This document shows, piece after piece, positions 7,345-12,380 of a stretch of DNA of 12,380 nucleotides. Source of the DNA: Elusimicrobia bacterium CG08_land_8_20_14_0_20_59_10 (lineage in GTDB: Bacteria > Elusimicrobiota > Elusimicrobia > Elusimicrobiales > UBA9959); assembly GCA_002779045.1 (NCBI GenBank), contig PEXO01000241.1, positions 5,710 to 18,089 of the forward strand, written 5' to 3'. Below the pieces are notes generated by a model that had not been told where the DNA came from, ran no database searches, and was given only the letters and a program-made list of their open reading frames with translations. The position numbers and the translations under genes were made by a program. Numbering within the stretch: position 1 is the stretch's first letter; each line of letters begins with the position of its first letter.

Positions 7345-7407
7345 GGCCTGCAGGGTGGGGGGAATATTGTAAATTTCTCCTGGCCTACCCCTGCCCTACC
7401 CTCCCCC

Positions 7408-7438
7408 GGTGTCGTCATCGTGCTACTTTTGCGACACC
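7408..7438. repeat. Inverted repeat GGTGTCG / CGACACC
   Basis: Seven-base perfect arms (7408-7414 and 7432-7438) enclose a 17-base loop. The stem can be extended by CC/GG with one bulged C. No T-run follows on either strand. It is possibly the end of a small mobile element. Confidence 0.5.
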
Positions 7439-7466
7439 CGGAGAAGGAACGGGGAAATCTTACGAC

Positions 7467-7498
7467 GGGAGGGTGCTTCTTTCGAGAAACACCCTCCC
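7467..7498. repeat. Long hairpin with TTCG tetraloop
   Basis: GGGAGGGTG (7467-7475) pairs with CACCCTCCC (7490-7498). After one C/A mismatch, TTCT pairs with AGAA around a TTCG tetraloop (7481-7484). That is 13 pairs with a single mismatch in 32 bases, clearly beyond chance. There is no T-run on either side, so it is not a normal terminator. A structured repeat or IS terminus is more likely. Confidence 0.65.
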
Positions 7499-7510
7499 TG
7501 GAACACTGCT

Positions 7511-7562
7511 GGGAGTGTAAACTAAACTGTGTAAATCGGTTGGCTATAGCATTTCGGCCTGA
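7511..7562. mobile_element. Possible solo terminus of an IS256-type element
   Basis: GGGAGTGTAAACTAAACTGT begins this stretch. GTGTAAA repeats at 7515-7521 and 7529-7535 with 14-base spacing. From memory, many IS256/Mutator-family ends have this GTGTAAA...CTGTGTAAA look. It abuts the point where the nucleotidyltransferase gene loses its 5' part. No transposase is present, so this would be a relic. Confidence 0.3.
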
Positions 7563-7961
7563 ACAGAGTGCAGCTATACCGCGCTGAATACCGCCGCGCA
7601 GCCGCTGCCTTTCCTCGGTTATATTATCGAGGCCGCGGAGAGGGCCGCCGTGGTGAACGGCGAGGGGATACTGGTGAATCTGCCGAACCCCGCCAGGTTC
7701 GCTTTTCATAAATTGATAGTAAGCCGGGAGCGGGCGGCGGCAATGCAGGCCAAGGTCCAAAAAGATCTGGCCCAGTCCGCGGCACTGTTCAGTATATTGG
7801 CAGAAGATCGCCCCGGGGATATCTTATTGGCTTATGAAGCCATAGCCGCGCACGGCCCGTCCTGGACCGGTAAATTTAAAAAGGCCCTGCCGGTATTCGC
7901 CGCAAAATATCCCGGGGAATGTGAAAAGCTTTTTTCCATCGTCCCCGAACTGAAAGTCTGA
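7563..7961 (+). pseudogene. 5'-truncated GSU2403-family nucleotidyltransferase
   Basis: The frame is open from just after a TGA at 7560-7562 to the TGA at 7959-7961 (132 codons). No proper start lies near the 5' end; the GTG at 7650 is internal to the homology. The translated stretch AAQPLPFLGYIIEAAERAAV, then ILVNLPNPARFAFHKLIVS and KDLAQSAALFSILAEDRP, matches from memory the C-terminal part of GSU2403-family nucleotidyltransferase-fold proteins. Those are roughly 330 residues, so the catalytic N-terminal half is lost. Upstream are hairpins and an IS-like end rather than coding sequence, which points to truncation by a mobile element. The remaining segment is well preserved, so truncation may be fairly recent. 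Downstream, 22 bases separate it from the response-regulator start, suggesting an ancestral operon. Confidence 0.65.
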
Positions 7962-7983
7962 CAGGGGGACCAGGGAGCCTGAT

Positions 7984-8160
7984 ATGCCTAAGAAAATACT
8001 GCTGGTGGAAGACGACCGCAAGATGCTGGACTTTATGCGGCGCTACCTTGAGAACCGTAGGCTGCATAAGGGGGGGGGATTTATTGGCACAATGCAGTAT
8101 TATCGCAGGTTCCCCCCTTCCGCCGGCAGGTTAGCAGGCGCACCAGTTCCTTATCGTTAA
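7984..8160 (+). pseudogene. Response regulator gene truncated after about 23 codons
   Basis: The ATG follows GGGAG at a suitable distance. The first 23 codons read MPKKILLVEDDRKMLDFMRR-YLE, the start of a CheY-like receiver domain with its acidic EDD cluster (residues 9-11). From codon 24 (position 8052) the sequence is the 73-76 bp repeat. The frame then runs on through repeat and antisense transposase sequence to TAA at 8158-8160, giving a meaningless tail. The phosphorylatable aspartate, the rest of the receiver and any output domain are missing, so the gene is dead. The cut coincides with the repeat boundary. Confidence 0.8.
8052..8127 (+). repeat. 76-bp hairpin repeat, copy 2
   Basis: Same element as 6259-6331, same orientation, with nine rather than six Gs in the G-run, CAC for CAT, and CCGCC for CCACC. 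The left edge is where the response-regulator frame is lost. The right edge is two bases from where the transposase relic's similarity stops (8129). Such a junction shows that the repeat either moved in or marks a recombination point. Confidence 0.85.
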
Positions 8161-8446
8161 GAATTACGGCTACCGGCTTCAATGCTTGCGCAGGTGCCGT
8201 ATCAAGGACGGTGTCCCTCAGACGGCCGGTTCAAGCCCGCACCTGGGGCAGACAAGCGGGTAAACTTCAAAAACCCGCGCCAGGCAGGCGGCCCAGGAGC
8301 CGGCTTTCTTTTTGACTTTATCGATTTTTTTCCGCAAGGCGGCCCGGTCCGCCTCTTTTTCGGCCTTCGCTACCAGCAGCGGCCGCAGCGGGGACCTGGG
8401 CGCGAGGGCGCCGTAATAATGGACCAGGTTCTTGTTGGGCGGCGCC
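8128..8446 (-). pseudogene. C-terminal relic of an IS91-like (Y2/HUH) transposase
   Basis: Translated from 8442 leftwards it gives PPNKNLVHYYGALAPRSPLR, continuing to FEVYPLVCPRCG. This aligns to the transposase at 11013-12380 at 55 of 69 residues by eye. It then hits a TGA at 8218-8220. Similarity resumes at 8179-8129 with KPVAVILNDKELVRLLT, identical in 17 residues to the other copy, after about 35-50 bases of degenerate sequence with stops. The N-terminal zinc ribbon and the HUH domain are absent. Its right end abuts the 76-bp repeat; its start (near 8446) abuts an unrelated gene tail. It is non-functional but shows that the family has been active in this genome more than once. Confidence 0.85.
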
Positions 8447-8638
8447 GTCACCGCCGTTTCCAATTTCCTGAACCTTAAACATCCTTTCATGGACCCGTCG
8501 CTTTACGCTCTTTACTCCGCGAACTATAACCTTGATTTTGACAATACCCGCCTGAAAGGCCTTTTCCAGGCCGCCGGCCGGCGCCCGTTCACCCGGGAGG
8601 AAGGGCTCCGGGAACTGGCCGCCCTGCGCGGCGCCTGA
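8447..8638 (+). pseudogene. Unidentified gene tail (C-terminal fragment)
   Basis: The frame reads through HPFMDPSLYALYSANYNLDF and KGLFQAAGRRPFTREEG to LRELAALRGA and a TGA at 8636-8638. Amino-acid usage looks like real protein, but its start is replaced by the transposase relic; the ATG at 8489 has no good Shine-Dalgarno. I do not recognise the family. The last codons (TREEGLREL) reappear at 10029-10058 as a 28/30 nucleotide match. It could instead be a short free-standing gene of about 49 codons. Confidence 0.35.
8589..8618 (+). repeat. 30-bp direct repeat, left copy
   Basis: TCACCCGGGAGGAAGGG..., 28 of 30 bases identical to 10029-10058 in the same orientation. The two copies flank the secreted protein gene at 8678-9880. 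Each encodes TREEG(L/V)REL in the plus-strand frame. Confidence 0.75.
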
Positions 8639-8677
8639 CAGCCGGCACAGGAGCAGGGGAGCTTGATTGCCGCTAAT

Positions 8678-9880
8678 TTATTTCGGTTCATTCCCCGCCG
8701 GTGGGGAGAGGGTATATGCGTGTATCCCCCCGGTTGGATTATAAATGAGCGGGGTGTCTTTACAGTTATGCAGCATTCGCGGGCCGTCTCCCCATTTTGA
8801 GCGGCACATACTCAGTGCGGGGGCAACGACGGGGTTCTGGCCTGAAACAAAAATTGCCGAGTGATTATCGGAATAATAGTCCAGTTTCATCCCGCTTACG
8901 GCTGCCGAATCAAGCCAGAGAGAGTAACTACCATCCAGCCAATATTGCTGTTGATATGGGCCATTTATCCATATCTGGCTTAAGCCTGTTTGGTCGTGCC
9001 AGGCATATGAATGGCAATTGTATAGCTTTGAGCAGGACGTCTCCTGTGTTGCATAGGGGTGTTGTATACTCCAATATTTGGCACATAGCTTCATCTGGTA
9101 CCAGTCCATTTCATCAAAGTCCTGCATTTGCAGCGCCTTTACCTCGGAATGTTTTGGGGTGTATACAACCGTGGGAAACGCCTTTGTTGACCTCCTCTGC
9201 GGTAAAAGGCCGTTAAGCTCCATAATTTCTTTGCCGAACCCGCCGGATTCTTTTAATTCCTTTCTTATTTCGTATTTTGCCAGAAGCTCTTTTTTCATTT
9301 CCTTAAGCTGGGCTTCCGTTAAATTGGCGCGAATGGCGTCCTGCGCGAACAGGATTTCAAAAGTGTAGCAATAAAAAAAGTACTCGCCGATTTCCATGTC
9401 GGTGGCTTCCATCTTCGGCGGGGGTATGGAACGGTATTTCAGCAGCAACTTGATCCCGGCATCTTTGCGCCTAAGCAATTCCCGGATTCCATTAAAGTGC
9501 GCGGCCATACCATAAAATCCATCTTGGAGATTGCTGTTAGAAGCCATAATATCCCAGTAAAAAGGGTAGTTTAAGACGGTTTCCATCAAACCTGCGGTGG
9601 ACATTTTCCTAAGCAGCAGTTCCGGTATTTGGCAGACTTTCACCCTCTCTTCAGTATTGGCAAGCGCATTCCACTCCGCAGTCCCGGGCTTTACCGGAAA
9701 ATCATAAACATCGTTTGGAGCTAAAGCCAGCGGCGGCTGAATGTTTGTGTTGTCGCCTGAGCCGCTGATATTTGAAACAGAGATGCTATTAAGATTGAAA
9801 TCACTTTGCGCGTAAACAGGAAGACACGTTGAAAGAGCCATCAAAGGAACCATGATTACGTTTGCTACAAGTTTTATCAT
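8678..9880 (-). CDS. Secreted protein with helical N-domain and putative Cys/His hydrolase domain
   Basis: The 400-residue product starts with a signal peptide (MIKL, then a hydrophobic stretch to PVYA, probable cleavage after A24). Residues about 80-150 contain CQIPELLLRKMSTAGLMETV and a following helix pattern ending in LLRRKDAG, a module I associate with secreted proteins of Firmicutes and actinobacteria. The C-terminal domain has YNCHSYAW (C289-H290), IWINGPYQQQYWLDGSY, DNHSAI (H340) and SKWGDGPRMLH (361-371). This order of Cys, His and a final SKWG-H resembles NlpC/P60- or CHAP-like papain-fold hydrolases; peptidoglycan or protein would be likely substrates, but activity is inferred. It should act outside the cytoplasm. 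GGGGGGAA precedes the ATG. A promoter lies at 9908-9936. The gene is intact although everything around it is decayed. Confidence 0.7.
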   Translation of the reverse strand: MIKLVANVIMVPLMALSTCLPVYAQSDFNLNSISVSNISGSGDNTNIQPPLALAPNDVYDFPVKPGTAEWNALANTEERVKVCQIPELLLRKMSTAGLMETVLNYPFYWDIMASNSNLQDGFYGMAAHFNGIRELLRRKDAGIKLLLKYRSIPPPKMEATDMEIGEYFFYCYTFEILFAQDAIRANLTEAQLKEMKKELLAKYEIRKELKESGGFGKEIMELNGLLPQRRSTKAFPTVVYTPKHSEVKALQMQDFDEMDWYQMKLCAKYWSIQHPYATQETSCSKLYNCHSYAWHDQTGLSQIWINGPYQQQYWLDGSYSLWLDSAAVSGMKLDYYSDNHSAIFVSGQNPVVAPALSMCRSKWGDGPRMLHNCKDTPLIYNPTGGIHAYTLSPPAGNEPK

Positions 9881-9907
9881 AAAATTCCCCCCTGTCAGCC
9901 TGCTTAT

Positions 9908-9936
9908 AATATAGCCTGCGGTTTGATGTATTTCAA
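9908..9936 (-). promoter_or_regulatory. Sigma-70 promoter of the secreted protein gene
   Basis: On the minus strand TTGAAA (9936-9931) and TATATT (9913-9908) are spaced by 17 bases. Transcription would start near 9901, giving a leader of about 20 nucleotides containing the GGGGGGAA ribosome-binding site. The gene therefore looks like an independent unit. Confidence 0.7.
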
Positions 9937-10134
9937 GGGGTAGGGGAAGGCGGTCGTTATAGTGAAGGTCCCGACTTTAAATGGAGGGTTTTTCAGCGGT
10001 ATCCATAGTCACCGACGCCCCCCCTTGGTCACCCGGGAGGAAGGGGTGCGGGAACTGGCAAGACCGCCAGGCCTATCTTTTCGGCAGCCGCCGGCCCTGC
10101 CCCCCCCGCTTTGGCGAGGTTCAGCCCCATCACG
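9937..10134. other. Gene-free remnant region with right copy of the 30-bp repeat
   Basis: No full gene is visible. The stretch includes 10029-10058 and short open frames on both strands with C- and G-runs that look degenerate. The plus frame around 10030 reads TREEGVRELARPPG, like the gene tail at 8600, then loses similarity. Confidence 0.45.
10029..10058 (+). repeat. 30-bp direct repeat, right copy
   Basis: It matches 8589-8618 at 28 of 30 positions. The mismatches are two C/G changes in the AAGGG(C/G)T(C/G)CG part. It could be the relic of a second copy of the gene that ends at 8638. Confidence 0.7.
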
Positions 10135-10672
10135 CTTTCCACCGTCATGAAAAGGTGGCTGCCCGTGCTCCAGAGCAGTAGCGCGGTTGAATGCGGCAAG
10201 GGCGGTAAGCTTGCGGCGCAGCGTTTTAACCTCCGGCGCCCGGTCGAGACCGAGTAGGCGGCCGAGTTCAGCCGGTAGGGTGTTCCTTAAGCACCTCCGG
10301 ATGTTTTATGCGCAGAAGCGCCATAAGGAGCATGGTCAAAACGGTAGTGCGCGGGCCGTAGAAGGCCGGGCCGATATCACCGTAAACAGTCCTGGCGCAA
10401 TCAAAGACGCCTGTTTTAAGCAGGGCTGGTATCGCCGGCAGTACGCCCGCGCGAGGGACAATGGCGTTGCTGCTGAACACCGGCGCGGCATCATGCAGTA
10501 GCTCTACCCTGGCCAGGAACCGGTCGATGACGCGGTTCTCCGGGTCCTGGTCGCATGATGGCCGCTCAATGAAAGCGGATACCCTGGCCAGGAACCGGTC
10601 GATGACGCGGTTCTCCGGGTCCTGGTCGCATGATGGCCGCTCAATGAAAGCGGACAGGTTTGGGTTCGAGGC
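10135..10672 (-). pseudogene. N-terminal relic of a transposase-like gene, frameshifted
   Basis: From 10672 leftwards the minus frame gives SNPNLSAFIERPSCDQDPEN and RVIDRFLARV, repeated once by a 75-bp duplication. It continues VPRAGVLPAIPALLKTGVFD and YGDIGPAFYGPRTTVLTMLL to LLRIKHPEVLKEHPTG and a TGA near 10275. Shifting frame at that point restores PAELGRLLGLDRAPEVKTLR and RKLTALAAFNRATAL. From memory this pattern (IERPSCDQDPENRVIDRF...LLGLDRAPEVKTLRRKL) belongs to a family annotated as transposases. There is no start codon (a TAG precedes the first codon), one frameshift, a duplication and no catalytic half, so it is dead. Exact left limit is uncertain; similarity fades near 10160. Confidence 0.55.
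10505..10654. repeat. Exact 75-bp tandem duplication
   Basis: Positions 10505-10579 and 10580-10654 are identical throughout. Both begin TACCCTGGCCAGGAACCGGT and end GAAAGCGGA. Seventy-five bases is 25 codons, so the frame of the transposase relic is kept. With no divergence between copies, the duplication is recent or is being homogenised. Confidence 0.92.
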
Positions 10673-11012
10673 CTATGCTGCTGAAAAAGCGGGCTTACCG
10701 ACGGAGGGCAAGGAACCTATGTCAGGAGGTCTGGAATCGTCTATTGTCGTAACCCCCGGGCAGTTGTCAACGGAAAGACCGGTATAGCCGGCACAGTTGA
10801 GCCAGTATCCGTGTTTTGAAAATTATATATTTTTTAAAAAGCGGGCGGGCGGCGTTTAGCCGATGCACACAACAGGGACTTCCGGTCCAATACTCCCCTG
10901 CTTCGCAGAATAAATCCAAATAATCCGCCAGAATAACCCAACACGCCTATGTCGGGATGACCTGCTATATTATCAGGGCAAAAGCGCATAACCTGTTTAT
11001 TTAGGGGGCAGC
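10673..11012. other. Mostly featureless 340-bp region upstream of the IS91-like transposase
   Basis: I see no gene. An AT-rich patch (TTGAAAATTATATATTTTTT) lies near 10816-10835. A TATATTAT at about 10969-10976 could be a -10 for the transposase, but no good -35 precedes it. AGGGGG a few bases before the ATG at 11013 is a reasonable ribosome-binding site. The left terminus of the insertion element should lie here, but I cannot place it. Confidence 0.5.
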
Positions 11013-12380
11013 ATGTGCGCCGGAGAAAAGCCGTCCGCTAATGCGGTTAAAACTCGTAAACCCGGCGGGACGGCGCATAGCTGTCACGGCGAAACTCCCG
11101 TTTATCGCGCCCGCACACCCGGCCCGGTGTCACAGATAGTGCTCAACAACCTGCAGGAATTCGAGCAAGAACTTAACAATCCGCCGGACGCGCGCCCGCG
11201 CCCGCACCCTTCTATAATAACAGCTTTCGAAAAGTTCGTGGAATGCGGCGTAATGCGCTACGGCGTGGTGCGCTTCCGCTGCCCGGAATGCGGCCGGGAT
11301 CTGTTCGTGGCCTTCTCCTGTAAACGCCGCGGGCTTTGCCCCAGCTGCGACGCCAAGCGCTCCGCCATAGTAACCGCCGGAGTCATGGACCGGCTGCTGC
11401 CGCCCGGTCCTTACCGGCAATGGGTCCTGGTCGTTCCTAAGCGGCTTAGATATTTTATTAACCGCAGTTCAACTCTGGCCGGCCAGTTGTCGAAACTACT
11501 CGCCCGCGAAATAGACCGCTTCATGGCGAAAAATAACGGCGGGGCGCCCTCCCAATTACACTTCATTCAGCGCTTCGGCGGCGCGCTTAATCTGCATCCA
11601 CACGTACACGCGGTGGTTTCAGACGGGGTGTTTGATGTAAGAACAAACGCTGTAGGCTTGAAAGCGTTGTCTTTTACCCGTATGTCTGCTCCCACGGCGA
11701 AGCAAACGGCGGCTATTATAGAGCGTATCCGGAAAAAACTTATCAGGCGCATTTATAGGACTGGCAGGCTGCCCCCGGAAGCCGCCGCTGATATGCTCAC
11801 CTGGAAAAATTCCGGGTTTTCACTTCACACGGAGGTGTGTATTGAAAACCGGGACAGGGACGGGCTTGAACGCCTGTTGGGTTATTGTTCCCGCCCGGGC
11901 ATGTCCCAGGCGCGGGTGATCTATTCGGCCAAGACCAATACGGTTATTTATCGCACCGAACCGAAAGCGGGGAAATCAGAGCTGCTGACAATGACACCCC
12001 TTGAATTCATGCGGCGCTGGGGCCTGCTGATGCCGCCGCCTAATAAGAATCTTATCCGCTATTACGGCGCCCTGGCGCCCAGGTCCCCGCTGCGAAAACT
12101 GCTCGTCGCTAAAGCTGTGAAGGAAACGGACCGGGTCGCGCTGCAGGAAAAGGTTGATAAGCTAAAAAAGAAAGCCAACTCCTGGGCCGCATGTTTGGCC
12201 AGGGTTTTCGAGGTGTTCCCACTGGTATGCCCTAAGTGTAAAATAGAAATGAAGCCGGTGGCTGTTATTCTTAATGACAAAGAACTTGTACGCCTCCTAA
12301 CTCATCTTGGCCAGCCGTTTGAATTCCCGGTGTTCAAGCCCGCGCCTAAAACGTCGTTATATTCGAACACCTGCGGCCCG
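11013..12380 (+). CDS. IS91-like transposase: zinc-ribbon plus Y2/HUH domain, 3' end beyond window
   Basis: The frame is open for all 456 codons from ATG at 11013 to the window edge, so the stop is missing. Residues 90-112 form a zinc-binding motif: CPEC (C90, C93), then C103, C109 and C112 (CPSC). The HUH motif is LHPHVHAVVSDG, with H195, H197 and H199. The sequence RLLGYCSRPGMS (Y291) is the likely catalytic tyrosine region. IS91-family transposases nick single strands and move by a rolling-circle route, without target duplications. The C-terminal region (about 350 onward) contains a second C-x2-C (CPKC). The family usually ends within 20-60 residues of this point, so most of the gene is here. 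A relic of a close relative lies at 8128-8446. AGGGGG upstream supports the start. No stops or frameshifts, so it may be active. Confidence 0.9.
   Translation, partial: MCAGEKPSANAVKTRKPGGTAHSCHGETPVYRARTPGPVSQIVLNNLQEFEQELNNPPDARPRPHPSIITAFEKFVECGVMRYGVVRFRCPECGRDLFVAFSCKRRGLCPSCDAKRSAIVTAGVMDRLLPPGPYRQWVLVVPKRLRYFINRSSTLAGQLSKLLAREIDRFMAKNNGGAPSQLHFIQRFGGALNLHPHVHAVVSDGVFDVRTNAVGLKALSFTRMSAPTAKQTAAIIERIRKKLIRRIYRTGRLPPEAAADMLTWKNSGFSLHTEVCIENRDRDGLERLLGYCSRPGMSQARVIYSAKTNTVIYRTEPKAGKSELLTMTPLEFMRRWGLLMPPPNKNLIRYYGALAPRSPLRKLLVAKAVKETDRVALQEKVDKLKKKANSWAACLARVFEVFPLVCPKCKIEMKPVAVILNDKELVRLLTHLGQPFEFPVFKPAPKTSLYSNTCGP

Larger units (their letters stand above)
7345..7562. other. Gene-free junction region with strong hairpins
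   Basis: The 218 bases between the higBA promoter and the truncated nucleotidyltransferase hold no credible coding frame. They start with pyrimidine-rich near-repeats (CCTACCCCTGCCCTACCC). Two separate inverted repeats follow (7408-7438 and 7467-7498), then an IS-terminus-like sequence from 7511. It looks like a stack of mobile-element ends. Confidence 0.55.

Noticed and set aside
7330..7760. Overlapping open frames on both strands across the hairpin region
   Set aside because: Neither shows protein-like composition; both are crossed by inverted repeats, and the plus-strand pseudogene frame from 7563 explains the right part.
8182..8478. Plus-strand 98-codon frame
   Set aside because: It is antisense to the transposase relic, whose minus-strand translation aligns clearly with a second copy.
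10505..10654. CRISPR array
   Set aside because: There are only two directly abutting 75-bp units with no spacers, and no cas genes in the window.
10680..10790. Possible leader of a group II intron or reverse transcriptase (frame with ESSIVVTPGQLSTERPV)
   Set aside because: A faint resemblance only; no reverse transcriptase domain or domain V/VI structure follows.
11130..11420. Minus-strand frame inside the transposase
   Set aside because: The opposite strand carries the zinc ribbon and the open 456-codon frame; this one has no motif.

Overview
This is an accessory, defence-island-like stretch of a bacterial chromosome or large plasmid. Coding GC is moderate to high and codon third positions are GC-leaning. 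There is no rRNA or tRNA, and no single-copy housekeeping gene that would fix the phylum. The mix of an IS91-like (Y2/HUH) transposase family, decayed gene fragments and a condensin-type defence operon resembles what I know from uncultured lineages such as Elusimicrobiota, but that placement is a weak guess.

Layout. The left half (1-6227) lies entirely on the minus strand. A four-gene operon, jetA (6227-5001), jetB (about 5011-4469), jetC (4472-1755) and jetD (1758-913), has overlapping stops and starts. It encodes a compact Wadjet / MksBEFG-type condensin: a kleisin-like subunit, a small winged-helix subunit, an SMC-like ATPase with Walker A, signature and Walker B motifs, and a Toprim nuclease. 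Downstream, 88 bases past jetD, is a fifth gene cut by the window edge (824-1). It encodes an AbiEi-family protein with a PD-(D/E)XK-like N-terminus and a winged helix. It has a perfect consensus sigma-70 promoter and an 18-bp palindrome just before its ATG.

The middle (6228-8640) is a scar zone. It holds a HigBA-type toxin-antitoxin pair (minus strand) with a clear promoter and two direct operator repeats; a 5'-truncated GSU2403-type nucleotidyltransferase; a response-regulator gene cut off after about 23 codons; a C-terminal relic of an IS91-like transposase; and an unidentified gene tail. Two copies of a 73-76 bp G/C-run hairpin repeat lie in direct orientation. One sits 31 bp upstream of jetA. 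The other is exactly at the junction that truncates both the response regulator and the transposase relic. Two strong hairpins and a possible IS256-type terminus fill the gene-free part.

The right part (8678-12380) carries a well-preserved secreted protein gene (minus strand) with a signal peptide and a putative Cys/His hydrolase domain. It has its own promoter and is flanked by a 28/30 direct repeat. Then come a frameshifted relic of another transposase containing an exact 75-bp tandem duplication, a mostly empty 340-bp stretch, and a near-complete IS91-like zinc-ribbon/HUH transposase running off the right edge. That transposase is closely related to the relic at 8128-8446.

How the genes work together: the Jet proteins should form one anti-plasmid machine, in which SMC loop extrusion is followed by JetD cleavage. 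The AbiEi-like protein and HigBA are neighbouring defence or stabilisation modules, and the IS relics and repeats record repeated insertion and recombination around them. The least ordinary items are the small Jet variant with its AbiEi-like neighbour, the 73-bp repeat, and the secreted protein gene between direct repeats.
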